A stretch of 64,000 nt of DNA from Acidipila rosea (GCF_004339725.1 NZ_SMGK01000002.1:992001-1056000); one strand, 5' to 3'. Counted from the stretch's first letter, positions 55,301-63,546 are shown. The notes: generated by a model from the sequence alone, not told the origin. Made by a program: numbers and translations.

Positions 55301-55941
55301 GAGGATCGCGCCTCCGCCTTCGCAGTCCCTCGATCCAGCTCGATAGCGTCATAGGTCAGGCCTGCCTCGGGAACCGCCTGATCGGCCTCCTCGACCGCCT
55401 GCAGGGTGATGGTGTTTTCCCCCTGCCGCAGCGCACTGCCCGGCACCGTGAACTCCACATCAGCCTGCGAATACGCCGGATAGAAGGAGTCGCCCTGATC
55501 GCCGTTGCTGTAATCGAGCTTGGGGTGCAGATAGAAGATGCCATGCTTCCCATTGATACCAACCCGCAGGGCAGGAACGCTTGCGCTCTGAATGAGCAGC
55601 GAGACATGCAGCCGATACGAAGGCGCGGCAGCGTGATCCAGCGTAAACAGGATGGAGCGGGGAGCCGCAGCACTGGCTGGCGATTCATCCGCCGTCGCAG
55701 AGCCGAGCACAGCTGGCTGCGCCGCATACCAGTCCTTCGCCGCATCGCTCTTGCCGACAACAAACTTCACCGGCTGCTTCGGGCTGCCCGAGGCAAACTC
55801 TACCGAAGAGCGATCAAAGCTTCCTATCCTGAAGACTGGATTGCTCGATTGACTGTTTCCGCTGGCGGCGTGCAACTGGAGAGAAGCTGCGAACAGCAGC
55901 GTAAGTCCACTTGCAGAGATGAAACTCCATTTTGCATTCAC
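52375..55941 (-). CDS. Exported GH38 alpha-mannosidase-like enzyme with N-terminal PL4-type domain
   Basis: The 1188-residue protein has a signal peptide (ASGLTLLFAASLQLHA) and about 200 residues resembling the C-terminal CBM-like domain of PL4 rhamnogalacturonan lyases (VFRIGSFDRSSVEF, LHVSLLIQSASVPALRVGING, GENTITLQAVEEADQAVPEAGLTYDAIELD). A GH38 catalytic domain follows: VVPNTHVDVGYSDYQAKI (zinc His-x-Asp near 320), FRFSTDGAWNLEQFM, YANLTDVPSYSW (candidate nucleophile Asp near 430), then a beta-rich C-terminal region (SPYYKVTLDSSTGAVRSIYDKQLQRELV) as in GH38. It probably acts on mannose-containing glycans outside the cytosol. A promoter-like sequence lies at 56065-56094. Linker, lyase and mannosidase roles need separate proof. 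Confidence 0.82.
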   Translation of the reverse strand: MNAKWSFISASGLTLLFAASLQLHAASGNSQSSNPVFRIGSFDRSSVEFASGSPKQPVKFVVGKSDAAKDWYAAQPAVLGSATADESPASAAAPRSILFTLDHAAAPSYRLHVSLLIQSASVPALRVGINGKHGIFYLHPKLDYSNGDQGDSFYPAYSQADVEFTVPGSALRQGENTITLQAVEEADQAVPEAGLTYDAIELDRGTAKAEARSSTAQILPTIYFRQRAGGLEEEVEAYIRSSEPMKPGGHADLTIAGRHYQQALRGNQDFGEERLDFSVAEFPAQTRAAFDWQVSGHRQHVEQTIDPKKKWTVFVVPNTHVDVGYSDYQAKIAAIQSHALDEALDMIGKQPDFRFSTDGAWNLEQFMKTRTPAQQQRAIAALQKEQLFVPAQYANILTGFPAAETLIRSLYPSANFSRIHGTPFNYANLTDVPSYSWSYASILASAGIHYLAGGSNNYRAPVLLQGRLNEDSPIWWEGPDGKKVLLWYSRIYQQMQMLFGLPPVLAAGRDTLPLFLQMYEHPGYHASATMLYGTQVENTDLFPQQAELVKEWDDTYAFPHLQYSGFHEALQNIQKQFGDTIPTTRGDGGPYWEDGIASDAYYAGMERWTEGNAPTAEKLATLTALINPLMKANTADLKRMWTNMLLMDEHTWDSYNSISDPTSMEAVKQLAIKDQYAVNAKALANFIAMNSMASMVSAIPAAPGSLIVFNSLNWKRDGLVSFDVDKGNEIVDTTTGKVVPAERLGGDGNFDHIRFLAQDIPAVGYKVFEMRHAAAATPQTDQVSTLESPYYKVTLDSSTGAVRSIYDKQLQRELVNQQSPYRFGQYLYVSGGDKGPNTVLQYSHVYPKADLEIHPASSGRLVSITHTPYGAVAHLQSEDTNTPSIATEIRLFNSEKKIEFIEDVDKKEVDSKEAVYFAFPFAMTQPQFQYEVQNGVVDPAKDMYPGAGHEWFSVQHWVSVQQEGMSGTVMPLDASLVTLGDINRGAWPEQFGKRPGTIFSYVMNNYWDTNYRAGQGGHFHFHYIVTSAPSTNAQELSHLGWEEITPLQADTVTTQDKAISPIAEHDGNPQYPDPAAQVKLLHLAHPLDAHEESFLKVEDANVVLTAWKTAEDGNGTILRFLDLGGQQRTVTVQTPLLQINQAWQADAVERNQAALPLVGTSGFTFTIHPHEIVTVRITGTPKSQTPGS

Positions 55942-56064
55942 CGATGAATCGCTCCGTTATCAGCCCAGGAATTGCCGTGATGACCGTTCTTCGCCGAGGC
56001 GCGGTAACGGCGTGCATTCCGCCGTCTTCCCTGCGAAACGCGCAGCGTGCGGCGGAACATCGCC

Positions 56065-56094
56065 ATCCTATTCCCTGCATTCTTTATGCGTCAA
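56065..56094 (-). promoter_or_regulatory. Candidate promoter of the GH38 gene
   Basis: On the minus strand TTGACG (56094-56089) and TAGGAT (56070-56065) are 18 nt apart, leaving a leader of about 115 nt. The surrounding 345-bp space (55942-56286) contains no gene that I can support; it separates the divergent GH38 and ROK genes. Confidence 0.4.
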
Positions 56095-56134
56095 TCTACA
56101 ATACTCAACAATCGTCTGCACACAGCCGGGGGCG

Positions 56135-56149
56135 CGAAAAATGCTTTCG
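56135..56149. promoter_or_regulatory. Candidate operator in the GH38-ROK divergent region
   Basis: CGAAA-N5-TTTCG is a perfect 5-bp inverted repeat of the general LacI/GntR-site type, lying between the GH38 promoter candidate and the ROK gene. No regulator gene is adjacent in this window; significance is low. Confidence 0.25.
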
Positions 56150-56286
56150 AAGGCATGCTCTGACAGCTGGTTTACCATGACCAGAGTTGCGCGAACCACT
56201 CCCCGCCCGACCCAACTTCATGATGGGCATTGATGGAGCCATGAGAACAAAGAACGCGATGCAAGGACGAAAGAGGTAAACCCAGG

Positions 56287-57246
56287 GTGAAGGCATTTGC
56301 TGTTGATCTTGGCGGAACACACATCACAGTCGCCGTTGTCGAAGACCGGCAGATAGTGGCGTCGCAAACGATAGGGCAGCCTCCGGCTGCCGGACTCAGG
56401 CCTCTGCTGCCGCTGCTGGCCGCGACCCTGCGTGATCTCAGCAACTGCAGCACGCGGGGCATCACGGACGTAGCGGGAATCGCCCTCGGCTTCTGCGGAA
56501 TTGTCGATAGCCGTGCTGGACGGGTGCAATCCACCAACGGTAAGTATCCTGACGCTGCCGAAATTGACTTCCACTCCTGGAGCAGAGAAAACTTCGACCT
56601 CCCGCTTCGCCTCGAAAACGATGCGCGCATGGCGCTCATGGGGGAACACTACGCGGGAGCCGCCGAGGGATTCCAGGATGTTGCGATGGTTACGCTGGGC
56701 ACCGGCATCGGCAGCGCGGTGATGATCGAGGGCAAACTCCTCCAGGGCAAGCATGGTCAGGCCGGAAGTCTCGGCGGACACGTGCCGGTTGTCCTGCAGG
56801 GACGTGCCTGCACCTGCGGCGGAGAGGGCTGCGCAGAGTCCGAGGCATCTGGCTGGGCGCTTCCTCGTTTATGCCAGTCATGGGCGAATTTCCCGCAGAG
56901 CGAGCTCGCCGGGCAGGAGATCAACTTTGCAAACCTGTTCCGGTGCGCGGCGAGCGGGGACCCGATCGCCAAAGCCATTCAGCAGCACTGCATGGATGTC
57001 TGGGTGGCAACCGGAGTCGCGCTGGTCCACGCCTATGATCCCGAATTGCTTGTCTTTGGCGGAGGAGTCATGCGCAGCGCAGAGGTCATTCTGCCCTATC
57101 TTCAGGCGCATATCCCCGGGCGTGTCTGGACTCCGTGGGGCAAAGTGCAGATTCGCAGCGCGCGTCCCGGGAACGAATCCGCACTGCTGGGGGCAATTCC
57201 GATGCTATCCACTTCACCTTCCGACGTGAGGACAAATGTACGATAA
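56287..57246 (+). CDS. ROK-family sugar kinase
   Basis: The 319-residue protein has the ROK fold: FAVDLGGTHITVAVVE (phosphate-1 site), GIALGFCGIVDSRAG, LRLENDARMALMGEHYAGA (catalytic Asp), VTLGTGIGSAVMIEG, and the zinc motif GQAGSLGGHVPVVLQGRACTCGGEGCAESEAS with His and three Cys. It transfers phosphate from ATP to a hexose such as glucose, mannose or fructose; no N-terminal helix-turn-helix is present, so it is a kinase rather than a repressor. The start is GTG at 56287 after AAGAGG. Its last 11 bases overlap the start of a phosphomannose isomerase gene, so mannose is the likeliest substrate. Confidence 0.9.
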   Translation: MKAFAVDLGGTHITVAVVEDRQIVASQTIGQPPAAGLRPLLPLLAATLRDLSNCSTRGITDVAGIALGFCGIVDSRAGRVQSTNGKYPDAAEIDFHSWSRENFDLPLRLENDARMALMGEHYAGAAEGFQDVAMVTLGTGIGSAVMIEGKLLQGKHGQAGSLGGHVPVVLQGRACTCGGEGCAESEASGWALPRLCQSWANFPQSELAGQEINFANLFRCAASGDPIAKAIQQHCMDVWVATGVALVHAYDPELLVFGGGVMRSAEVILPYLQAHIPGRVWTPWGKVQIRSARPGNESALLGAIPMLSTSPSDVRTNVR

Positions 57247-58987
57247 GTATCCGGAAATTCAGGTTTCCGACTCCAGCGCCAGGTGCATGGCTGGATGGGA
57301 CTCAATCACGGCCGAACTGCAGCGTGCCGCCCTGGGTCGCCGCTGTGTCCTCTGCGTAGAGTGCTATCCCGGAGTATTCGTGCCCGAACTATGCGCGGCG
57401 CTGAAGACCGCACTCAACCCGGCGCTCTTCATCAACGTGGAAGAACTTCTTCTGCCACCCGCCTCCATTCAGGAGCGGGTGCAGCCCTGGCTCACGGATG
57501 ATCCGGTCTTCGGGCGGCTCACCACCCTCACCATCGCAGACTTTCTTGACTCGCAAAAAGTCGAGTTCGCACGAGCGGCAATCCTTCAGCAGGACAGCGG
57601 ATTAGTCATCGTAGCCGGCGCCGGAGCAGCCTTTGTCGCGGAGAATTACGATCTCCTTGTCTACGCAGATATGGCGCGTTGGGAGATCCAGCAGCGCCAG
57701 AGGCGCGGGCAGATCGGCAATCTTGGCGCGGACAACTGCAACGAACGTCCTTCTCTGAAATACAAACGATCGTTCTTCGTCGACTGGCGCGTTGCCGACC
57801 GCATCAAGCAGGAACTCTTCTCCTCGATCGACTACCTGCTCGACACCAACTCACCACAGACGCCGAAGATGATTCCCGGCGACCTGCTGCATCGCGGGCT
57901 CATGCTCGCATCCCGGCGACCGTTCCGAGTTGTTCCTTTTTTTGATCCGGGGCCATGGGGCGGCCATTGGATGGAGCGCACCTTCGCTCTCCCTGCGGAC
58001 GTGCCCAACTACGCCTGGTGTTTCGACTGCGTTCCAGAGGAGAACAGCCTGCTGCTCGCCTTCGGGGAGCTGAAGGTTGAGATCCCCGCCATCAACCTCG
58101 TCTTCACTCATCCGCGCGAGTTGCTGGGGCAGGATATCTACCGCAGGTTCGGCGCAGAGTTTCCAATCCGTTTCGATTTTCTGGACACCATTGAAGGAGG
58201 AAACCTCTCGCTCCAGGTCCACCCGCTGACCGAGTACATCCGGCAGGCGTTTGGCCAGTCCTACACGCAGGATGAGAGCTACTACATCCTCGACGCGGAG
58301 CGCGACGCATCAGTCTATCTGGGCCTGAAGGAGGAGGTCGATGCCGACGCCATGCAGCACGATCTCGCAGCTGCCCAGGCGGGTGACGCTGCCTTTGACG
58401 CCGAACGCTACGTCAACAGGTTTCCTGCGCGCAGGCACGATCACTTTTTGATTCCCGCCGGAACCGTCCACTGCTCCGGACGCGGCAGCATGGTGCTTGA
58501 AATCAGCGCCACGCCCTACATCTTCACCTTCAAACTCTGGGACTGGGGACGGCTCGGGCTCGACGGACGGCCGCGGCCGATTCATCTGAAGCACGGCATC
58601 GCGAATATTCAGTGGGACCGGACCACTGACTGGGTAAAGCGCTCGTTGATCAATCGCGTGGAGCCGGTTGCCGAAGGCGACGGATGGCGGGAAGAACGAA
58701 CCGGGCTGCATGAACTGCAGTTCATCGAAACACGTCGGCACTGGTTCACCGGGAGCGTGCCTCATGACACCGGCAACACCGTGAATGTTCTCAATCTGAT
58801 TGAAGGGGAGCAGATCGTCGTTGAAAGTCCGGACGGGGCCTTCGAGCCCTTTACCGTTCACTACGCTGAGACCTTCATTGTGCCGGCACAGGTTGGCCTC
58901 TATACCATCCGGCCGTCAGGCCCCTCGGAGGGCAAGAAGTGCGCTACCATCAAGGCCTTTATCCGCCCAGAGCACGCATCCGCCTGA
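57236..58987 (+). CDS. Large class I phosphomannose isomerase with N-terminal kinase-fold-like extension
   Basis: The 583-residue protein has two parts. Residues about 230-580 resemble class I mannose-6-phosphate isomerases: FFDPGPWGGHWM, EFPIRFDFLDTIEGGNLSLQVHP (zinc Gln/His), FLIPAGTVHCSG and TPYIFTFKLWDWGRLGLDGRPRPIHL. The first 230 residues are additional: GRRCVLCVECYPGVFVPELCAAL, LFINVEELLLPP, GLVIVAGAGAAFVAENYDLLVYADMARWEIQQRQRRG, which recall a nucleoside or uridine kinase fold, but the usual GxxxxGKT loop is absent. It should interconvert mannose 6-phosphate and fructose 6-phosphate after the ROK kinase; the first half may be regulatory or scaffold. It overlaps the ROK gene by 11 bp. 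Confidence 0.85.
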   Translation: MYDKYPEIQVSDSSARCMAGWDSITAELQRAALGRRCVLCVECYPGVFVPELCAALKTALNPALFINVEELLLPPASIQERVQPWLTDDPVFGRLTTLTIADFLDSQKVEFARAAILQQDSGLVIVAGAGAAFVAENYDLLVYADMARWEIQQRQRRGQIGNLGADNCNERPSLKYKRSFFVDWRVADRIKQELFSSIDYLLDTNSPQTPKMIPGDLLHRGLMLASRRPFRVVPFFDPGPWGGHWMERTFALPADVPNYAWCFDCVPEENSLLLAFGELKVEIPAINLVFTHPRELLGQDIYRRFGAEFPIRFDFLDTIEGGNLSLQVHPLTEYIRQAFGQSYTQDESYYILDAERDASVYLGLKEEVDADAMQHDLAAAQAGDAAFDAERYVNRFPARRHDHFLIPAGTVHCSGRGSMVLEISATPYIFTFKLWDWGRLGLDGRPRPIHLKHGIANIQWDRTTDWVKRSLINRVEPVAEGDGWREERTGLHELQFIETRRHWFTGSVPHDTGNTVNVLNLIEGEQIVVESPDGAFEPFTVHYAETFIVPAQVGLYTIRPSGPSEGKKCATIKAFIRPEHASA

Positions 58988-59024
58988 CCGCAGCCTGAAT
59001 CATGAAATGCCCACATGCGAAAAA

Positions 59025-59048
59025 GCCGCCAGGAAGGATCCTGGCGGC
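59025..59048 (-). terminator. Terminator after the outer-membrane protein gene
   Basis: Perfect 10-bp stem GCCGCCAGGA/TCCTGGCGGC with AGGA loop; T5 follows on the minus strand. It lies in the convergent space after the phosphomannose isomerase gene and could slow transcription from that side too. Confidence 0.8.
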
Positions 59049-59085
59049 CATTGCTCTTCGACTCAGCCCGGTTTAAGCCAGCAGC

Positions 59086-59859
59086 CTATTTACGGCCCCA
59101 GCGGTAGACGCCCGTTACGGTGAATCCCAGGTTCGGCTGTAGGTTGCTGCCGTACTTGGTGACCAGCATCATCGGCAGAAGCCGGATGGCCAGGCTCGGA
59201 CTCAGATTGTAGTCAACCTGCGCGCCGGCGCTTAAATTCAGCACATTGGTATTCGAATAGAGGCCGACAAGGTTGGCGGGAACGCCGCCCGTACCGGTTG
59301 CCCAGTTTCCATGACCCATGCCGCCCAGCAACTGCGCGCTCCATCCCCAGTGCACGCCCTCAAAAAAGTGATACTGCGGACCGGCCATGAAGCTGTACTG
59401 GCTGATGCTCGGGTGGAAGATCGGTAGGCCCAGCTCATTCGGGTGCGTGTAGGCCCGCCCGTAGTAGCCGCGGACGTCGCCTGTGACACCCCAGTTGCCG
59501 TGGACCCAGTCCGTAAAGCCGACATTCCACATGCCTTCGTCCATATGCTGCAGCGTGTGGCCGGGCCGGAAGCGCAGGTAGCCGCTGCCGAAGTAAATCT
59601 CATACTTATGGCTATACGTGTCCTGAATGGTCTGCTTGTCGCGCTGTTCCCGGCGAGCGCGAACCCGCTGCTGCGCCTGCCTTAAGACCTGCGCCCGCTG
59701 CTGCTGCGTCTGCGTGGGCAGCTCCGAGATCGGCCCCTGCTGCTCGGTTTGCGACTGTGGCTGCTGTGGCTGAGTTGTATCCTGCGCGCGGAGCGTAGAC
59801 CCTGCGGACAAAAGAAAGAGAAATACGGGATACACCGCGTACTTCAGGCACTTACTCAT
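59086..59859 (-). CDS. Outer membrane beta-barrel-like protein, unknown function
   Basis: From the ATG at 59859 the product is 257 residues. A signal peptide (KYAVYPVFLFLLSAGSTLRAQ) is followed by a Gln-rich linker and a helix rich in Arg and Gln (QVLRQAQQRVRARREQRD), then about 170 residues of alternating aromatic/polar strands (YEIYFGSGYLRFRPG, QYSFMAGPQYHFFEGVHWGWSAQLLGG, LSAGAQVDYNLSPSLAIRLLPMMLV) ending FTVTGVYRWGRK. This is the layout of a small eight-strand outer-membrane barrel. I recognise no named family. The ATG at 59859 is preferred over the frame opening at 59946 because it gives a typical signal peptide; a Shine-Dalgarno site is not evident. Confidence 0.75.
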   Translation of the reverse strand: MSKCLKYAVYPVFLFLLSAGSTLRAQDTTQPQQPQSQTEQQGPISELPTQTQQQRAQVLRQAQQRVRARREQRDKQTIQDTYSHKYEIYFGSGYLRFRPGHTLQHMDEGMWNVGFTDWVHGNWGVTGDVRGYYGRAYTHPNELGLPIFHPSISQYSFMAGPQYHFFEGVHWGWSAQLLGGMGHGNWATGTGGVPANLVGLYSNTNVLNLSAGAQVDYNLSPSLAIRLLPMMLVTKYGSNLQPNLGFTVTGVYRWGRK

Positions 59860-60009
59860 GTGAACCAAACGTGAAAACCTCCGACTGCCCCAAACAAAAA
59901 GTCTTTGAAAAGCTATTGTATTCGAGGCATTGGGGCATCTGCTCATAGATGACGTTTTATTCAGACGGCCGTTGTAGCATTATTGTCTGGTACGGAGCGA
60001 AAGGCGCGC

Positions 60010-60579
60010 ATGAAAAAATTCCTGATTGGGCTTCTCGTAGGCTTGGCTGTCATACCCATTGTCGCCGCTATTTATCTCAAGTTCGGCAACCCTCCGGTGG
60101 CCGTAACTGATCCGGCTTTCCCCTTTGAAAAGCAGATTGTTCATGTACCCCTGCATGCGCGCATTGACCGCGAAATGCCCAAGACAGTGCCTATCGAGCC
60201 GTCAGCCACCAATCTTGAAGCCGGCGCACATATCTATCGCCAGGAGTGCGCCGCCTGCCATGGCCTCAACGGACTGCCTTCCGACATCGGGCCGCATATG
60301 TATCCGCGCGCTCCTCAGCTCTGGCATCCCCATGGCAAGGGCGTCATCGGAGTCAGCGACGACCCGCCGGGCGAAACTTACTGGAAGGTTGCGAACGGCA
60401 TCCGTTTGACCGGCATGCCAGCCTTCGCCAAGATCCTCAACGAGACTCAGATGTGGCAGGTCAGCCTGCTGCTGGCGAATGCCGATAAACCGCTGCCGCC
60501 CACGGTGATGGATCTGATGAGGCGTCCGCTTGATCTCGATCCGCAGACCCCTGCGGCAGATCCGGTCTCCTCGAAATAG
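60010..60579 (+). CDS. Membrane-anchored cytochrome c
   Basis: From the ATG at 60010 the product is 189 residues: an uncleaved or signal-anchor helix (FLIGLLVGLAVIPIVAAIYL), a linker, then one cytochrome c domain with CAACHG (Cys80, Cys83, His84) and a distal Met in RLTGMPAFAK. It carries one heme and should move electrons in the periplasm. AAAGG lies five nt before the ATG; an in-frame TTG at 59983 is a poorer start. It stands alone with a terminator behind it and faces the ETF-QO gene. Confidence 0.9.
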   Translation: MKKFLIGLLVGLAVIPIVAAIYLKFGNPPVAVTDPAFPFEKQIVHVPLHARIDREMPKTVPIEPSATNLEAGAHIYRQECAACHGLNGLPSDIGPHMYPRAPQLWHPHGKGVIGVSDDPPGETYWKVANGIRLTGMPAFAKILNETQMWQVSLLLANADKPLPPTVMDLMRRPLDLDPQTPAADPVSSK

Positions 60580-60614
60580 CGGCCTCGCCCGCAAGTATTT
60601 CTCTCAATACCCCG

Positions 60615-60643
60615 AACCGGCCTGATCTTCCAGGCCGGTTTTT
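60615..60643 (+). terminator. Terminator after the cytochrome c gene
   Basis: AACCGGCCTG (60615-60624) pairs perfectly with 60631-60640 around ATCTTC, followed by T5. It is just before the stop of the convergent ETF-QO gene. Confidence 0.92.
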
Positions 60644-60646
60644 CCA

Positions 60647-62362
60647 TTACATCCCGTCATAGTTCGGCCCGCCGCCACCCTCCGGCGGCACCCAGTCAAT
60701 GATCTGGTAGGGGTCCATAATGTCACAGGTCTTGCAGTGCACACAGTTGGCGAAATTGATCTGCAGCCGCTTCTCCGCGGGCGTCTCCGCCGACTCCACC
60801 ATCTCGTAGACTGCCGCCGGGCAGAAGTACTGGCAGGGGTTGCCAAATTCCTTTGTGCAGCGGCCATCGCACACGTCGAGATCGCGGATCACCAGATGCA
60901 CCGGCTGATCGTCCTCATGGCGTGTGCCCGAGTGATAGACATCCGTCAGGCGATCAAATGTCAGCTTGCCATCGCCCTTCGCGTTGCCCAGGAAGTGTTC
61001 GCGCTTGTCGCCGTAGATGCTCAGCGCATCCGCATGGCGCATCCTGCGGTAGCCGGCCTCGTTCTTTGAATCGGCGCCGAAGTTTGCGCCGCGCATCACC
61101 TGCTGCAGACCGGCCCTCATGAGCCCTTCATATAGTCCATGCTCAAATGCCTGGTGGAAGTTGCGTACCGGGTAGAGCTCCTCGCGGATCCAGCTGGCAT
61201 CCACCGCAGCCTTGTACTCGCTGAGCGTATTCGCAGAGGAATCGCCGGACAGCATCGCATCGAAGGCCGTCTCCGCCGCCAGCATCCCGCTCTTGATGGC
61301 CAGATGTATCCCCTTGAGCCGCTGCGAATTCAGAAAGCTTGCCGAATCTCCCAGCAGCATCCAGCCATCGCCCGCGAGCTTCGGCATCGTCAGCCAGCCG
61401 CCGTAGGGCAGGCTCTTCGCCCCGTACCGCACCATCTTGCCGCCTTCAAGCAACCGACGCGCAAGCGGGTGCTCCTTGAAATCCTGGAAGACATGGTGCG
61501 GGTCCGTGCGGGGGGCTTCATAGTCGAGTCCTGTCACGAAGCCGACTGAAACCAGCGTATCGCTGATGCCGTAGATCCATGCGCCGCCATACTCGCGCGT
61601 GGTCAGCGGATAGCCCATGGTATAGACCACCTCGCCCTTGGCGATGCGCCCGGCCGGGATCTCCCACAGCTCCTTGATGCCGAGGCCATAGGTCTGCGCG
61701 TGCTCCGGGTCTTCGAGCCCGAGCCGCCCGATCAGCTGCTTCGCGCAGCTGCCCCGCGTACCCTCCGCCAGCACGGTGATTCTGGCCCGCAGGTCATAGC
61801 CCGGCTCAAAATTCGCCTTCTGCTGCCCTTGCTTGTCAACGCCCTTATCATCCGTGCGAACCCCCGCCACGCGCTCGCCCTCAAAGAGGAGCTCGCTGCC
61901 GGCGAAGCCGGTAAAGACGGTGATTCCTGCGGCTTCGACCTTCTCGCCCAGCCACTTCACAAACCGGTTGATGGAGATGACGTAGTTGCCATGATCGCGC
62001 AGCGGGGGCGGCACAATGGGAAATTTCCGCTGACCCTTGTCAGTTAGAAAATAGACAGATTCCTTCGTGACCTCGGCGTCGATGGGCGCTTCCGCTTCGA
62101 AGCCGGGCAACAGTTCCTTCATCGACCGCGGGTCGAGCAGCGCGCCGGAGAGACAGTGCTGGCCGATCTCTCGCGCCTTCTCCAGCACATAAATATTTTC
62201 CTTGGTCAGCGGCGAGCCGGGGTGGGCAGCGTTATGTTCGTCAATCAACTGGGAAAGCCGCAGCGCGCAGGCCATCCCGGCAGGCCCGCCGCCAACGATA
62301 ACGACGTCGGCCTCCATCTGCGGGCGCTCAATTCCTTCGATAGGTTTACGAAAAGTGATCAT
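60647..62362 (-). CDS. Electron-transfer flavoprotein:quinone oxidoreductase
   Basis: From the ATG at 62362 the product is 571 residues. FAD-binding motifs are DVVIVGGGPAGMACALRLSQL near the start and GWLTMPKLAGDGWMLLGDSASFLNSQRLKGIHLAIKSGMLAAET. The quinone-facing part contains RKFPIVPPPLRDHGNYVISINRFVKWLGEKV. The C-terminal 4Fe-4S domain carries CDGRC, CQYFCPAAVYE and NCVHCKTCDI. It passes electrons from ETF (fatty and amino acid dehydrogenation) to the membrane quinone. A TTG nine codons upstream is a possible earlier start. No etfAB genes are adjacent. Confidence 0.96.
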   Translation of the reverse strand: MITFRKPIEGIERPQMEADVVIVGGGPAGMACALRLSQLIDEHNAAHPGSPLTKENIYVLEKAREIGQHCLSGALLDPRSMKELLPGFEAEAPIDAEVTKESVYFLTDKGQRKFPIVPPPLRDHGNYVISINRFVKWLGEKVEAAGITVFTGFAGSELLFEGERVAGVRTDDKGVDKQGQQKANFEPGYDLRARITVLAEGTRGSCAKQLIGRLGLEDPEHAQTYGLGIKELWEIPAGRIAKGEVVYTMGYPLTTREYGGAWIYGISDTLVSVGFVTGLDYEAPRTDPHHVFQDFKEHPLARRLLEGGKMVRYGAKSLPYGGWLTMPKLAGDGWMLLGDSASFLNSQRLKGIHLAIKSGMLAAETAFDAMLSGDSSANTLSEYKAAVDASWIREELYPVRNFHQAFEHGLYEGLMRAGLQQVMRGANFGADSKNEAGYRRMRHADALSIYGDKREHFLGNAKGDGKLTFDRLTDVYHSGTRHEDDQPVHLVIRDLDVCDGRCTKEFGNPCQYFCPAAVYEMVESAETPAEKRLQINFANCVHCKTCDIMDPYQIIDWVPPEGGGGPNYDGM

Positions 62363-62436
62363 GGGCGACCACGTAGTGTACGACAAGGAGTCCAGCGCGT
62401 GCGTGGAGCAGAAAGGAGAGCCGCCCTGTCAGGCCG

Positions 62437-63546
62437 CTATCCCTTCACATGCAGGAGAGGCGACTCCTCATTCCAGACGCAGTCTCGGCCTGCTCGCTTG
62501 GCCCTGTAGAGAGCCTCATCCGCGCGGGAGATCAGACTCGAGGCATCGACTGCGGCCGCGCCCGTAGGGCCAGTCGCCACCCCGATGCTGATCGTGGCAG
62601 AGTGAATCACCGCTCCCAGGCTCCTGACTCTTTCGCAGAGATGCTTCGCCACCTTGACCGCATCGGCATTGGAGGTTGCCGGCAGCAACACTGCAAACTC
62701 CTCCCCGCCGTACCTTGCGACCATGTCTGTTCGGCGAACGCCGGCCTGCAGGGTTGCCGCAATACGACGAAGCACCTGGTCGCCTTCCATGTGGCCGAAC
62801 TCGTCATTGATCGACTTGAAGTGATCGACATCGACCATCAGCAGCGAGAGTTCCCCGCCGTCTGGCATCTCGGACTGGAGGGCATTGCCCATCTGGTAGA
62901 GGAAGGAGCGCCGATTTCGCATGCCTGTCAGCTCGTCTGTCGTGGCCTGCGCCGTGAGCCGGGCATTTGACTTCTGCAGCTCATGCCGGCTGAGTCTCAG
63001 CTCTTCCTCAATCCGCGCAGCGCGTGAGTTGGCCTCTTCCAGTGCGACAAGCTGCTGCCTCAGTTGAAAGCAGTAGCTCACCTGTCGCGCCAGCACCCTG
63101 AGTGCTTTATGCTTTTCTTCCGTGAGTTGGCGCGGCTGGCGATCGATCACACACAGGGCGCCTACCTGGAACCCGTCGGGACTACTGATCGGCATGCCTG
63201 CATAAAAGCGTATATACGGCTCGCCCAGAACCAGCGGGTTTGACCGGAATCGAGAGTCCAGCGTGGCGTCCGATACCTCGAAGAGACCACTCTGCGTGAT
63301 CGTGTAACTGCAGAAAGAAGCCGATCTTGAGGTTTCCTGCATAGTCAGGCCCACTCTGGCCTTGAACCACTGGCGATCGTGATCGATCAGCGAAACCAGC
63401 GCAATCGGCGCTTCGCATACGAAGGCAGCCAGTTGTGCCAGATCGTCATAGGGGTCTTCCGGAGCTGTATCGAGAATCTTGAGATGCCGAAGCGACTGCA
63501 GACGTGCCAGTTCGAGATCGGCAGTGCAACTTAATTCAGTTTGCAT
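62437..63546 (-). CDS. GAF-GGDEF diguanylate cyclase
   Basis: The 369-residue protein has an N-terminal GAF domain (DDLAQLAAFVCEAPIALVSLIDHDRQWFKARVGLTMQETSRSASFCSYTI, MPISSPDGFQVGALCVIDRQPRQLT), a coiled-coil (ALEEANSRAARIEEELRLSRHELQKSNARL) and a GGDEF domain (TDELTGMRNRRSFLYQM, LMVDVDHFKSINDEFGHMEGDQVLRRIA). The active-site loop is GGEEF, and RRTD five residues before it is the inhibitory I-site, so a working, product-inhibited cyclase that makes c-di-GMP is predicted. No signal peptide or membrane segment is visible, so it should sense a cytosolic small molecule or redox state. Confidence 0.94.
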   Translation of the reverse strand: MQTELSCTADLELARLQSLRHLKILDTAPEDPYDDLAQLAAFVCEAPIALVSLIDHDRQWFKARVGLTMQETSRSASFCSYTITQSGLFEVSDATLDSRFRSNPLVLGEPYIRFYAGMPISSPDGFQVGALCVIDRQPRQLTEEKHKALRVLARQVSYCFQLRQQLVALEEANSRAARIEEELRLSRHELQKSNARLTAQATTDELTGMRNRRSFLYQMGNALQSEMPDGGELSLLMVDVDHFKSINDEFGHMEGDQVLRRIAATLQAGVRRTDMVARYGGEEFAVLLPATSNADAVKVAKHLCERVRSLGAVIHSATISIGVATGPTGAAAVDASSLISRADEALYRAKRAGRDCVWNEESPLLHVKG

